NCBI GenBank assembly: GCA_020725335.1
Contig: DYFF01000007.1
Span: 62,001 to 126,000, forward strand
Direction of reading: 5' to 3'
From: Thermodesulfovibrio sp.
GTDB lineage: Bacteria; Nitrospirota; Thermodesulfovibrionia; Thermodesulfovibrionales; Thermodesulfovibrionaceae
DNA: 64,000 nt
Shown here: one piece after another, positions 16,658-24,984 of the stretch
Layout: every line of letters begins with the position of its first letter
How positions within the stretch are numbered: the stretch's first letter is position 1
Notes under the pieces: model-generated
Told to the model about the DNA's origin: nothing
What the model saw: the letters and a program-made list of their open reading frames with translations, nothing else
Database searches by the model: none
Translations under genes and position numbers: made by a program

Positions 16658-17448
16658 ATGATTACCCTGAGAATATTTATTCTCCTATTTATTGTCTTAT
16701 TGTCTCCCTGTTATGCTTTTGATAGAAAAGGATTTTCACCAACTTCACCTTTCTCTGTTTTTACAACTTTTTCATCAGAATCGCCAAAACAAAATCAAGT
16801 TGCCATCGACTTAGGCCTTGATATTTCAAGAGAACCAGATATAAAGAGAGTTAATCTTAATCTATCCTATGGACTTACAGATAAAATTGAGATAATAACT
16901 TCTATTCCTTATGTTTTTAAATACTCAAATTCCCTTGATGAAAAGGGTTTTGAAGATATTAATTTTGGATTCAAACACAGATTTATTGATGAAACTACTT
17001 ATTTACCCGCATTTGCTTACTTACTTTATGTATCTGGTGAGATAGGAAATGAAAAGTTTTCTTCAGAAGGAGGATGGGGCGGAGGAATAGTTGTATCAAA
17101 AAAATAGGTCCCCTTAAAACTCATGGTAATCTTGTGTATTTTAAACCTTACAAAGAAGGGCTAAAACAGACATGGAATCTGAATTTAGGAATAGAGCTAT
17201 TGATTTCATATAACTCAAAACTCCTCTTTGAAATAATTGGTAGAAAATCAATAGATAGAAATAAAATAGATCTGCTTGAATGGAGAGTTGGTTATAGGAT
17301 AAAGATAACCGATTTTTCTTATTCTACAGTTGGTATGGGGTTTGATATAAAAAATAGGAATCCCGATATGAGGTTTATGTTTAGTATGAGTTTTTTATTA
17401 CCAAAGGATAAAACAAAAATAAAAAAAATTGAGGAACAAGGGTATTAA
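16658..17448 (+). pseudogene. Exported outer-membrane-like protein gene, frameshifted at an A7 run
   Basis: Two frames join into one plausible protein of about 263 residues. Frame 1 (16658-17107) gives a signal peptide (ending SPCYA) and beta-rich sequence (INFGFKHRF, GGGIVVSKK) and then stops. A -1 shift within the seven A bases at 17098-17104 continues as KKIGPLKTHGNLVY to 17448. The amphipathic alternation and aromatic-rich C-terminal half suggest an outer-membrane beta-barrel; I do not recognise the family. Options are a true frameshift mutation, a homopolymer sequencing error, or programmed/transcriptional slippage at A-AAA-AAA. It is the first gene before tatA and has its own promoter. 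The ATG at 17074 in the second frame has no Shine-Dalgarno spacing that would argue for a separate gene. Confidence 0.6.
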
Positions 17449-17457
17449 TGTTATAAT
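17429..17457 (+). promoter_or_regulatory. Promoter immediately before tatA (leaderless)
   Basis: TTGAGG (17429-17434) and TATAAT (17452-17457) with 17-bp spacing. ATG 17464 follows the -10 by 6 bases, without a ribosome binding site. It overlaps the end of the frameshifted gene and would free the tat genes from it. Confidence 0.6.
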
Positions 17458-17463
17458 AAACCT

Positions 17464-17784
17464 ATGTTCGATTTAGGAATTCAAGAATTAATTGTAATTT
17501 TTATAGTCGCCCTTTTGGTATTTGGTCCTAAAAGACTTCCTGAACTTGGTTATACTTTAGGCAAGACAATGAACGAGATAAAAAAGGCTTTTCAGGGCGC
17601 AAAGGCTGAAATGGAAAAGGAAATGCAAGAAGTAAAGGAAACTGTTGAAGATGTGAAAAAGGATATAAAAAACCCTCTTGAATTAAAAAACGAGCTTTTT
17701 AAGGATATACCTTCCCTCGATGATTTAAGAATTGATAAGCATATTGAAAATATTGCAAGAAAAGAGATTGAAAAAAAGGAGTAG
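17464..17784 (+). CDS. tatA: TatA/TatB-type twin-arginine translocase subunit
   Basis: 106 residues. One N-terminal membrane helix (IQELIVIFIVALLVF) is followed by the FGPKRLPELG hinge, an amphipathic helix and a charged coiled tail rich in Lys/Glu, the TatA/TatB plan. It works with TatC to export folded Tat substrates. Candidate clients in this window are the Rieske protein (8192) and the Mo-enzyme at 8763. Only one TatA/B-like gene is adjacent to tatC, so it may serve both A and B roles or another copy may lie elsewhere. The Pro in FGPKRLPELG occurs in both types, so TatA and TatB cannot be separated by eye. The next gene, tatC, follows after 6 bases. Confidence 0.9.
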   Translation: MFDLGIQELIVIFIVALLVFGPKRLPELGYTLGKTMNEIKKAFQGAKAEMEKEMQEVKETVEDVKKDIKNPLELKNELFKDIPSLDDLRIDKHIENIARKEIEKKE

Positions 17785-17790
17785 TGATGG

Positions 17791-18585
17791 ATGGAAGAAC
17801 AAAAAATGCCATTGATGGAACATCTATCAGAACTGAGAAAGAGAATAATAATATGTCTTGTAGCTCTTCTATTAGCTTTTATATTAACCTTTAGTTATTC
17901 TGAATATATTTTCAAGCTTTTACTTTTTCCCTTAAATTATACTCCTCAATTTTCAATAAAAGAAGGAATTGTTTTTGTCTTAGACCAGAAACTTCAAAGT
18001 ACAAAGCTTGTTTTTTTAGGACCTGCTGAAGCTTTCTGGATGAATATGAAGATTGCTCTTGTTTGCGGCTTCATACTTACAATACCAGTAATTTTTTATC
18101 AGCTTTGGAAATTCATATCTCCAGGACTTTATTCTCATGAAAAAAAATACGTTCTTCCATTTGTTCTTACAGCAACCGGGCTTTTTCTCATGGGTGTAGC
18201 TTTTTGTTATTTGATTGTTCTGCCTTTTGCAATGAGCTTTCTACTCGGTTATAAAGTAGGAGATTTTCTCATGCCAATGCTTTCTGTTGGTCTTTATATT
18301 GATTTTCTATTAAAATTTTTACTTGCCTTTGGTTTTGTCTTTGAGTTACCAGTTCTTATAGTAGTTGCAACAAGACTGGGTTTAATTACCCCTCAGACAT
18401 TAAAGAAATATAGGCGACTTGCTATAATTCTTGCTTTTGTAGTTGCTGCAATCATTACTCCTACCCCAGATGCCTTTAATCAGACCCTTATGGCAATACC
18501 GATGATAATTTTATATGAAGTAGGAATATGGGTTTCAATAATCCTAAATAAGAAGAGGGAAAATAAAAATGGAGGGACGGAGTAA
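17791..18585 (+). CDS. tatC: Twin-arginine translocase subunit TatC
   Basis: 264 residues with six predicted membrane helices. Typical TatC features are the N-terminal MPLMEHLSELRKRI, the conserved FILTIPVIFYQLWKFISPGLYSHEKKY region and the late AFVVAAIITPTPDAFNQ motif. TatC recognises twin-arginine signal peptides and nucleates the export channel. The segment after helix 1 (about 55-85) forms a periplasmic loop of usual size. An alternative ATG 4 bases upstream is in a different frame and was not used. Its 3' end overlaps the next small gene by 17 bases. Confidence 0.95.
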   Translation: MEEQKMPLMEHLSELRKRIIICLVALLLAFILTFSYSEYIFKLLLFPLNYTPQFSIKEGIVFVLDQKLQSTKLVFLGPAEAFWMNMKIALVCGFILTIPVIFYQLWKFISPGLYSHEKKYVLPFVLTATGLFLMGVAFCYLIVLPFAMSFLLGYKVGDFLMPMLSVGLYIDFLLKFLLAFGFVFELPVLIVVATRLGLITPQTLKKYRRLAIILAFVVAAIITPTPDAFNQTLMAIPMIILYEVGIWVSIILNKKRENKNGGTE

Positions 18586-18832
18586 ATCATTAACAGCTAT
18601 TGCGACTGATATTGCAGAGGGTTTTGTAATTGTTAATCCTCTGTTTCTTAAGAAATTTAAAGATAAGGAACTTAAAGAACTTCATGAAGCATTAATAAAG
18701 AAAGAAAGACAGATAAGAGCAGAACCTTTTCCCTTTAACGATGCCTTAAAAATACGTCAGAGAAACATGAAACTTCAAAGGCTAACTCAAGCTATGGTTA
18801 TTATAAAAAACTTTATGGAAGGAAGAATATGA
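18569..18832 (+). CDS. Small conserved-looking cytoplasmic protein, unknown function
   Basis: 87 residues, overlapping tatC by 17 bases and the next GTPase gene by 4 (ATGA), so it is embedded in the operon and very likely translated. The sequence starts with SLTAIATDIAEGFVIVNP and is then strongly helical and charged (FKDKELKELHEALIKKERQ, KIRQRNMKLQRLTQAMVIIKNF). There is no signal peptide, cysteine or membrane helix. I do not recognise a family. The tight overlap with the YchF-like GTPase suggests a partner or regulator of that protein, but this is inference from position only. Confidence 0.65.
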   Translation: MEGRSKSLTAIATDIAEGFVIVNPLFLKKFKDKELKELHEALIKKERQIRAEPFPFNDALKIRQRNMKLQRLTQAMVIIKNFMEGRI

Positions 18833-19878
18833 TAATAGCCCTTGTAGGTTTTGCTAACGCAGGTAAAACAATGATTTTCAATGCTATGACTCATCAAAAA
18901 ATTGATACCTCTCCCTATATCACACCTCCTGATATAACTCACAAAGGAGTGCTTCATGTAGAAGATATGAGATTAAAAAGAATAAGTGAAATAATTAAGC
19001 CCAAAAAAACCACCTTTGCTACCGTGGAATGCATAGATGTAGCAGGATTTTTAAAAAATAATCCCGCACACAACTCTAAGGTTATAAGAGAAATAATTGA
19101 TGCTGATGCTATCATATATGTATTAAGAGGTTTTGATGACCCTTCCGTTATCTATCAATTTGAAACTATTGACCCATTTAGAGATTTTAATGAATTAGAA
19201 TATGAACTTTTAATGATTGATTTAGACTTGGTTACTAAACGAATTGAAAGAATAGACGAACAAAAAAAGAAAGGACAGAAAATTAATGAAAAGGAAAGAG
19301 AAGTATTAGAATTCTTGAGAGAACATCTTGAGGGTGGACATACTTTGAGAGAGGTAAACTTAGGGGATGACCAATTATTAGAGATAAGGCATTTAAATTT
19401 TATTACTATGAAACCTGCCTTTGCAGTCATTAATTTAGATGAAAAATCTTTTAATGAGGATAAATTCAAGGAAAATCAATTTATAAGAATATGTGGAATT
19501 TTAGAAAGTGAAATAGGTCAATTACCAGAAGAAGAGATTACAAGTTTTTTAGAAGCTATGAGCATAGATGAACCAGTAAACAAAAAAATAATTCGTAAAG
19601 CATATGAAATTCTTAATTACATATCTTTTTTCACAGCAGGACCACAAGAGGTGAGGGCATGGAGCATTAAAAAAGGGACAAAAGCTGTAGATGCTGCAGG
19701 AAAAATTCACTCGGATATTCAAAGAGGTTTTATAAGAGCAGAGGTTGTATCATATGATGATTTTATAATGGTCAATGGTGACATGAACCTGGCTAAACAA
19801 AAAGGTATATTTAGGCTTGAAGGTAAGGAATATGAAGTAAAAGATGGGGATGTAATAACATTCAGATTTAAAGTTTAA
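18829..19878 (+). CDS. Divergent YchF-like GTPase with C-terminal TGS domain
   Basis: 349 residues. The C-terminal part (about 265-349: [51 protein letters not shown]) matches the TGS domain of YchF/OLA1. The N-terminal G domain has GFANAGKT in place of the usual GLPNVGKST, DVAG at G3, and INLDEK in the region of the YchF NxxE-type motif. A charged helical hairpin (about 135-180) sits in the middle. YchF proteins bind ATP or GTP and associate with ribosomes. The altered P-loop and lower similarity suggest a paralogue rather than the canonical YchF. It is cotranscribed with the small unknown gene (overlap 4) and 10 bases before the chemoreceptor. Confidence 0.8.
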   Translation: MIIALVGFANAGKTMIFNAMTHQKIDTSPYITPPDITHKGVLHVEDMRLKRISEIIKPKKTTFATVECIDVAGFLKNNPAHNSKVIREIIDADAIIYVLRGFDDPSVIYQFETIDPFRDFNELEYELLMIDLDLVTKRIERIDEQKKKGQKINEKEREVLEFLREHLEGGHTLREVNLGDDQLLEIRHLNFITMKPAFAVINLDEKSFNEDKFKENQFIRICGILESEIGQLPEEEITSFLEAMSIDEPVNKKIIRKAYEILNYISFFTAGPQEVRAWSIKKGTKAVDAAGKIHSDIQRGFIRAEVVSYDDFIMVNGDMNLAKQKGIFRLEGKEYEVKDGDVITFRFKV

Positions 19879-19888
19879 GGAGGGGATT

Positions 19889-21520
19889 ATGAGGTTTTTA
19901 CAGGAATGGGACAAAAAATTAAAGCTTCGCTGGAAGATGATTTTACCTCTTGCTGTGGCAATCGCTTTTGGAGTTATTGCTACTGTAATAGTTACGGGAT
20001 ATGGTGCTTACAAAATTGCCTATGACGCCTCAGTTCATTTTGGAGCAAAGGAAGTTCCTCAGGAAATAATGAAAGAGGTAAGAACTCTTCAGCTAATATT
20101 TGGAGTTCTTGGTTTTTTAGGTATAATCTCCGCTTCAGCAGTTGTATACATAACCTATATGATTACGCATAAACCACTAAATATTCTTGATAAAACTTTA
20201 CATCAAATTTCAGAAGGAGACCTTACAGTTAGCGTAGGGTTTAAAGATAGAGCTGATGTAATCGGAAGGCTTGCAAATAGTGTTGATACGGTTTTAAAGA
20301 CATTTATTAATCTTACTGACAAATCTCTTGAATATTCTCAAAAGCTTGCAACATCAGTTGATAAGTGTAATAGTGTAATAAATGACACTATTGAAGGAGC
20401 AAAAAAGCAGTCTCAACAGGCAAATCAGATAGCAACTGCTGCTGAAGAAATGACACAGACTATAACAGACATTGCAAATAATGCATCAAAAGCATCTGAA
20501 ACAGCTACAGAAGCTATGGATATAGCTCAAAAAGGACAAAATACTGCTCAGACAGCTGTAAAGAAAGTTAATGATGTTTATAAGACTACAAATGAACTTG
20601 GACAGATGATTGATAAGTTAAATAAAAGTGCTTCAGAGATTGGAGAGATAATTACAGTAATTAAAGACATAGCAGACCAAACTAATCTTCTTGCTCTTAA
20701 TGCAGCAATAGAGGCTGCAAGGGCTGGTGAGCAAGGAAGAGGTTTTGCTGTGGTTGCAGATGAGGTAAGAAAACTGGCAGAAAGAACAATTAAAGCAACA
20801 GAAGAAATTGCAAATAAAATAGGAGTAATTCAAAGAGAAACTTCTGAGACTTCTCATTCAATGAAAAAGGAACTTACAGAAGTTAGAGAAGTTACAGAAG
20901 CTGTTAATAGTATTGGAAATGCATTGGGAGAAATTGTATCATCAGTTGTAAAGGTTAAGGACCAGATTACTCAAATAGCAACAGCAGTTGAACAGCAGTC
21001 TGCTGCGAGCGAAGAGGTTACAAGAAATATTGAACAAAGCGCAAGAATCGCATCTGAAATAGAGACTTTCGCCGAGCAAATTGTAAGGGATTCATATGAT
21101 ATTCTTCGTATTTCATCAGACCTTAGACACACAGCTTCTGCTGTTAAGACAAAGAAAACACAAGAAATGCTTTTTGATATCTTTAAAGGAGACCATGAAC
21201 GAATGATGTTAAGAATACAAGCTCACATAAGAGGGATGGATAAACTTGATCCTGAAAAACTGTCTGATCATCGTTCCTGCGGTGCTGGGAAATGGTATTA
21301 CGGAGAAGAAGGGCAGAATTTCAAAGATTTAGCCGGATTTGCTGAGTTTGAAGATATTCATAAATTATGTCATACTATAGGAAGAGATATTGTAATAGCT
21401 CATAATTCAGGAGATCACGAAAAGGTAAAAAAACTATTAGAAGAAATGAAAAGAAACGGTGAAAGATTAAATAATATATTGGATAGATTAAAGAGTGGTT
21501 ACCTTGCAAGAATCAGGTAA
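19889..21520 (+). CDS. Methyl-accepting chemotaxis protein with C-terminal CZB domain
   Basis: 543 residues. Two membrane helices (about 18-42 and 68-92) flank a short external loop of about 25 residues, so there is no large periplasmic sensor. HAMP (about 93-147) is followed by the MCP signalling helices with the conserved hairpin [19 protein letters not shown] and [12 protein letters not shown]. The C-terminus (about 425-540) is a CZB zinc-binding sensor ([38 protein letters not shown]). CZB domains bind zinc through His and Cys and have been linked to zinc or hypochlorite sensing. This arrangement suggests that cytoplasmic sensing dominates. GGAGGGG lies before ATG 19889. Confidence 0.93.
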   Translation: MRFLQEWDKKLKLRWKMILPLAVAIAFGVIATVIVTGYGAYKIAYDASVHFGAKEVPQEIMKEVRTLQLIFGVLGFLGIISASAVVYITYMITHKPLNILDKTLHQISEGDLTVSVGFKDRADVIGRLANSVDTVLKTFINLTDKSLEYSQKLATSVDKCNSVINDTIEGAKKQSQQANQIATAAEEMTQTITDIANNASKASETATEAMDIAQKGQNTAQTAVKKVNDVYKTTNELGQMIDKLNKSASEIGEIITVIKDIADQTNLLALNAAIEAARAGEQGRGFAVVADEVRKLAERTIKATEEIANKIGVIQRETSETSHSMKKELTEVREVTEAVNSIGNALGEIVSSVVKVKDQITQIATAVEQQSAASEEVTRNIEQSARIASEIETFAEQIVRDSYDILRISSDLRHTASAVKTKKTQEMLFDIFKGDHERMMLRIQAHIRGMDKLDPEKLSDHRSCGAGKWYYGEEGQNFKDLAGFAEFEDIHKLCHTIGRDIVIAHNSGDHEKVKKLLEEMKRNGERLNNILDRLKSGYLARIR

Positions 21521-21533
21521 AGAATGGTATTAT
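21504..21533 (+). promoter_or_regulatory. Promoter of tRNA-Ser
   Basis: TTGCAA (21504-21509) and TATTAT (21528-21533) with 18-bp spacing, overlapping the end of the chemoreceptor gene. Transcription would start about 8 bases before the mature tRNA. Confidence 0.5.
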
Positions 21534-21547
21534 TAACCATTAAGCTT

Positions 21548-21638
21548 GGAGAGGTGGCCGAGTCGGTCGAAGGCAGCCGCCTGCTAAGCGGTTGTAGGGC
21601 CAAAAGCTCTACCCAGGGTTCGAATCCCTGCCTCTCCG
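21548..21638 (+). tRNA. tRNA-Ser (anticodon GCU)
   Basis: 91-nt tRNA gene with a 7-bp acceptor stem GGAGAGG/CCTCTCC, D arm, anticodon loop CTGCTAA with GCT at 21583-21585, a long class II variable arm, the T arm with GGTTCGAATCC, and discriminator G. The 3' CCA is not encoded. It reads AGC/AGU serine codons. It is not the selenocysteine tRNA, which would need a UCA anticodon and a longer acceptor arm. Confidence 0.96.
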
Positions 21639-21650
21639 TTTTATTCTAAA

Positions 21651-22265
21651 ATGGATCCATATTCAATAATAGTTAAATTTTCTTACATTGGTTTATTTAT
21701 TCTATTGATACTTGGTGGACTTGGTGTTCCTTTTTTCCCTGAAGATTTAATATTAATTGCCTGCGGAATGTTGATATCTTTTGAGATTATTGAACCAATT
21801 CCTGCAATACCTATAGCATATTTAGGACTTGTAATTTCTGACTCATTGCTTTACTATGGCGGCAGAAAATATGGTAGAAGAATAATTACAAACAAAAGAT
21901 TTTCAAAAATTATTTCACCATCTAAATTTTTGTTACTTGAGAGAAAATTTGTAAAGCACAGCACTCTCATAATGCTTTTAGGAAGACTTCTTGTAGGCTT
22001 TAGAACTCAGGTTTTTCTTTTGGCAGGTATAACAAAAGTTTCTTATATTAAATTTTTAATTATTGACACATTAGGTTCTGCAGTTGTTTTAACTTTAATG
22101 GTTTCTGCAGGATACATAGGTGGAAGTTTCTTAGAGAATGTTAAAAAAGGTATTCTCTATATGGAATATGCAGTAGGCTTTTTAGTAATAGTCGCTATAA
22201 TTTTAATAATGATTTATTTATCGTTTAAGTACTTTCCAAAAAATAATTTCAAGAATCAATCTTAA
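21651..22265 (+). CDS. DedA-family (SNARE-associated/VTT) membrane protein
   Basis: 204 residues with about five hydrophobic segments. Family-typical stretches are GVPFFPEDLILIACGML, a YYGGRKYGRR loop and GRLLVGFRTQVFLLAGITK. DedA proteins act at the inner membrane; several have been linked to lipid-carrier or phospholipid flipping and to membrane-potential homeostasis. There is no visible ribosome binding site before ATG 21651, which lies 13 bases after the tRNA. It may be cotranscribed with tRNA-Ser. No terminator is seen after it; instead a regulatory region begins immediately. Confidence 0.88.
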   Translation: MDPYSIIVKFSYIGLFILLILGGLGVPFFPEDLILIACGMLISFEIIEPIPAIPIAYLGLVISDSLLYYGGRKYGRRIITNKRFSKIISPSKFLLLERKFVKHSTLIMLLGRLLVGFRTQVFLLAGITKVSYIKFLIIDTLGSAVVLTLMVSAGYIGGSFLENVKKGILYMEYAVGFLVIVAIILIMIYLSFKYFPKNNFKNQS

Positions 22266-22314
22266 TTGTCCCAAATGGGACAACACAATTAATTGTATGT
22301 CCATAAAGGGACAT
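22266..22314 (+). promoter_or_regulatory. Array of three abutting palindromes (putative enhancer for a sigma-54 activator)
   Basis: TTGTCCCAAATGGGACAA (22266-22283, arms of 8), ACAATTAATTGT (22285-22296, perfect) and ATGTCCATAAAGGGACAT (22297-22314, arms of 6). The two GTCC/GGAC dyads are related in sequence and their centres are 31 bp apart, about three helical turns. They lie about 110 to 78 bp upstream of the start predicted from the -24/-12 box at 22358, the usual distance for NtrC-type activators. Confidence 0.65.
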
Positions 22315-22357
22315 CTAAATTTAGCTATTTCCCCTTGTTTTTCAATAGGTTAACATC

Positions 22358-22373
22358 TGGCAAATCTTTTGCT
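22358..22373 (+). promoter_or_regulatory. Sigma-54 (-24/-12) promoter
   Basis: TGGCAAATCTTTTGCT has GG (22359-22360) and GC (22371-22372) separated by exactly 10 bases with TTTGCT at -12, as in the RpoN consensus. Predicted transcription start is about 22384, 24 bases before ATG 22408. No sigma-70 promoter of similar quality was seen in the same gap. Confidence 0.68.
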
Positions 22374-22407
22374 TTCCTAATTTTAAGATTTGTTCCGGAG
22401 GATATAG

Positions 22408-22827
22408 ATGGAAAAATTTTCATCATGCGTTTACGGTTTAGAATGGTCAATAAAAACTTTGAATGAACCTATTAAGATTGCTAAAAATCTCCATTCTCAA
22501 GTAACAGTTTTCTCTTTTGTCCCAAAGTATTGTTTTTTAGAAAACTGGCTCAATAGTGCTATAGGAGAGGAGATTTTTAGAGCTAAATTTAAGGAAAGTC
22601 TCAGTGAGACTCAGCAAATTTTTGATGAAAAGGGGGTGAGAGAAGAGACATTAATTTTTGCATGTATTTCAGTGGATGTAATTGTAGAGAATGCAAAAAT
22701 CAATGGAGTTGATTTACTTCTTATTGTCTCAAAAAGCAGAGATGTAAAAGAAAAAACACTCTTTAGGAGTGTAACTCAAAAGGTTGCAGCTAATTTAGGC
22801 TGCTTAGTTTTAACATCAAATAATTAA
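22408..22827 (+). CDS. Universal-stress-protein-like protein
   Basis: 139 residues. The alternating beta/alpha layout (SSCVYGLEWSIKTLNEPIKIAKNL, VTVFSFVPK, GVDLLLIVSKSR, SVTQKVAANLGCLVLT) resembles a single UspA domain. The usual ATP-binding GXXG motif is not obvious, so it may be a nucleotide-free Usp variant. Usp proteins are cytoplasmic, induced under stress, and often regulate neighbours. As first gene after the sigma-54 promoter it could be a regulator of the transport or redox genes that follow; this is positional inference. GGAG lies 9 bases before ATG 22408. Confidence 0.65.
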   Translation: MEKFSSCVYGLEWSIKTLNEPIKIAKNLHSQVTVFSFVPKYCFLENWLNSAIGEEIFRAKFKESLSETQQIFDEKGVREETLIFACISVDVIVENAKINGVDLLLIVSKSRDVKEKTLFRSVTQKVAANLGCLVLTSNN

Positions 22828-22840
22828 AGGAGGAGAAGTT

Positions 22841-23680
22841 ATGAAGAAGTTATTATTGTTAGTTTTAGCTGTATTTTGTATTTCAATCATGCCTCTCACA
22901 GCATTGTCAGCGGAATTAAAATTAGGATTACTTCCAAGGCTTACTGAAAAAGAAATGATCGAAGGATTTACACCTTTTGCCCAGTATCTCGAAAAAGAAT
23001 TAGGTGTTAAGGTAAAACTTATAGTGCCAAAAGATTTTGACACATGGACAAATGAAGCAAAGGCAGGCGCTTATGACATTGCTTACACTAATCCATATCT
23101 TTATGTAGTAGTTAAAAAGGCAGTAAAAGACGCTCAGCCTATTGCAATTGCATCAGAACCAGAAATCGGAACTAAACTCTATGGAACTATAATCGTGAAG
23201 AAAGATAGCCCAATAAAGTCAATAGCAGACCTCAAAGGAAAAACCATAGCAGCCACAGACCCAGGTTCAGCAGGAGCATACCTTGTTCAGATGTTAATGC
23301 TTCAGAAGGCAAAGCTTAAAAAAGAAGATGTAAAGATTATATTTGAAAAAAAGCGTGACCCAGTAGCAGAGGCTGTGCTTTCAGGAAAGGCTGATGCAGG
23401 ATTTATAAGAGATGATGATGTTGAAAAATTAAAAGTAGGTGGAGACAAGTTTAGAAGACTTGGAAAAAGCGAACCAATTCCAAACTGGGTTGTATTTATA
23501 GGGAAAAAAATGGATCCAGCTATGGCAACAAAGGTAAAGAATGCAGTTCTTAAATTAAAACCAGGAGACCTTCAGTCAGTTAAAGTGCTTGCACCAGCCA
23601 GAACTGACGGTTTTGTTCCTGCCACTGATAAAGATTTCAAAATTATGATTGATGCTGCTAAGGCAGCAGGTGCATATTAA
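22841..23680 (+). CDS. PhnD-like periplasmic solute-binding protein
   Basis: 279 residues with a signal peptide (about 1-24, ending ALSA). The fold matches PhnD-type binding proteins: LKLGLLPRLTEKEMIEGFTP at the start, AYDIAYTNPYLYVV, IKSIADLKGKTIAATDPGSAGAYL, and LSGKADAGFIRDDDVE. Family members bind phosphonate, phosphite, phosphate or other anions. No ABC permease or ATPase is encoded nearby; the next genes encode TauE/SafE-type permease halves instead. The protein may thus be a sensor or a scavenger for a sulfur-containing anion, which is inference. AGGAGG lies before ATG 22841. A second PhnD-like protein with two such domains (45064) sits beside a histidine kinase. Confidence 0.85.
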   Translation: MKKLLLLVLAVFCISIMPLTALSAELKLGLLPRLTEKEMIEGFTPFAQYLEKELGVKVKLIVPKDFDTWTNEAKAGAYDIAYTNPYLYVVVKKAVKDAQPIAIASEPEIGTKLYGTIIVKKDSPIKSIADLKGKTIAATDPGSAGAYLVQMLMLQKAKLKKEDVKIIFEKKRDPVAEAVLSGKADAGFIRDDDVEKLKVGGDKFRRLGKSEPIPNWVVFIGKKMDPAMATKVKNAVLKLKPGDLQSVKVLAPARTDGFVPATDKDFKIMIDAAKAAGAY

Positions 23681-23691
23681 TCGATAATGAA

Positions 23692-23716
23692 GAGGGTATG
23701 CTTAATGCATACCCTC
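23692..23716 (+). other. Intercistronic hairpin after the binding-protein gene
   Basis: GAGGGTATGC-TTAAT-GCATACCCTC, a perfect 10-bp stem 11 bases after the stop at 23680. It has no U-run, so it is more likely an mRNA-stabilising or partial read-through element than a full terminator. Such hairpins often raise binding-protein levels over those of the downstream membrane proteins. Confidence 0.65.
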
Positions 23717-23737
23717 ACATAAAAGGAGGAGTGGAAT

Positions 23738-24982
23738 ATGAATAAGAAATTTTTGGTTATTCTATTTGCGAGCATACTATATTTATTGACAATAACCCCA
23801 AGTATTACAATGGGACAACCTTCACAACCACAAGAGGCACAAAGTGACTCTGCTGGAAAATCTGAGGTTGCCATCCAGATTGACAAGAAAACATTAAATA
23901 ATGGCGGTAAAGTTATTGTTTCAGGTAAAGCTCCAGAAGGAAAGCCTGTCTACATAGAGGTTTGGACAGAAGAAAAGGTAAGAGCAGCAAGGCTTGATGC
24001 AGAAGTTGACAAAGAGACCGGCAAAAGACCCTATATCTTTTACATGACTGATGAGATGCCAGCCTTCTATAATCTTCTATTCCCCAAAGAATTCGCTGAT
24101 ACCTTAGAGGCAGAAAAGAAACTTGGAAGAAAATGGAGCGTTTCAGCTCTTCTGAGAAACACCGGTGCAACTGCGGTTTTTGAAGCACCTGCTCAGGCAA
24201 AGATTGATAGATATCAGACCACACTCTGGGCAAGCATTATCGGTTCAAGAGGAGAACTTCTTCCACCTATGGACAAGTCTGAAAACAAGCGAAGGGCAAT
24301 GCAGCTTGTGAAGGCAAAATTCAGAGATCTACCGGTGGTTTTTAAGGCAAATGTGGAGATAAATCCTGATGGAACCTTTAAAGCTCCCATTGAACTTCCC
24401 AGCAATGCGCCTCCAGGCAAATATTATGTGGTGGCAAAAGTTGATAAAGACACTAAAAGTGAGACAGTTTTTTTTGAAAACAATATAACCTTCCCGAGTG
24501 TCTATTTGGATAATGCAGGAAGAACAGTTAATTTATTCGTTCCTTTCTTGCTTACTGCAGCAGTAACGACTTTTGGCGTTTTGATGGGTGCAGGTGGTGG
24601 ATTTATTCTCAATCCATTACTTGTTATGCTTGGACTGCCTCATACAGTTGTAGCAGGAACAGTTATGCCAACTGTTCTTTTCTCTCAGGGTACAGGAATA
24701 TACAACTATTCAAGAATTAAGTTTATAAGCTGGAAATTAGGTATAACACTTGGTCTTGCTATGCTTGCAGGAGGTTTTATTGGTCCCAAACTCACCGAGC
24801 TTATTACTCTTGACCAATATAAATTTCTATTTGGATGGGTTCTAATAATACTTTCTGCACTGATGTTCTGGCAGACAACTCCAAAATACCTTGAAAGGAA
24901 CAAGAAAGAACAAGCAATTCTTAAAGAGTATCAGAGAAGAGCTCAGGAAGCAGCAAAGAAAAAGGAAGAAGGAGGTAAATAA
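23738..24982 (+). CDS. TauE/SafE-type permease half with large N-terminal exported domain
   Basis: 414 residues. A signal peptide (about 1-26) and a periplasmic region of about 230 residues with Ig-like beta features (IQIDKKTLNNGGKVIVSGKA, VFKANVEINPDGTFKAPIEL) precede about four membrane helices from residue 262. Those carry the half-repeat FGVLMGAGGGFILNPLLVMLG and GGFIGPKLTELI of the TauE/SafE (DUF81) family. The C-terminal tail is charged and cytoplasmic. The complementary half is encoded 2 bases downstream. TauE/SafE proteins export or import sulfite, sulfoacetate, taurine-related or other sulfur anions. The exported domain may bind the substrate or the PhnD-like protein; this is inference. 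Confidence 0.82.
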   Translation: MNKKFLVILFASILYLLTITPSITMGQPSQPQEAQSDSAGKSEVAIQIDKKTLNNGGKVIVSGKAPEGKPVYIEVWTEEKVRAARLDAEVDKETGKRPYIFYMTDEMPAFYNLLFPKEFADTLEAEKKLGRKWSVSALLRNTGATAVFEAPAQAKIDRYQTTLWASIIGSRGELLPPMDKSENKRRAMQLVKAKFRDLPVVFKANVEINPDGTFKAPIELPSNAPPGKYYVVAKVDKDTKSETVFFENNITFPSVYLDNAGRTVNLFVPFLLTAAVTTFGVLMGAGGGFILNPLLVMLGLPHTVVAGTVMPTVLFSQGTGIYNYSRIKFISWKLGITLGLAMLAGGFIGPKLTELITLDQYKFLFGWVLIILSALMFWQTTPKYLERNKKEQAILKEYQRRAQEAAKKKEEGGK

Positions 24983-24984
24983 AA

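Noticed and set aside
17074-17448. Independent 124-residue gene starting at ATG 17074
   Set aside because: The start lies inside the preceding frame, and the first residues (MGRRNSCIKK) are an off-frame reading of its glycine-rich end. It is better explained as the second half of a frameshifted gene.
21548-21638. tRNA near candidate selenoprotein region considered as tRNA-Sec
   Set aside because: The anticodon is GCU and the acceptor stem is 7 bp with a long variable arm, so it is an ordinary tRNA-Ser. selC must be sought elsewhere.
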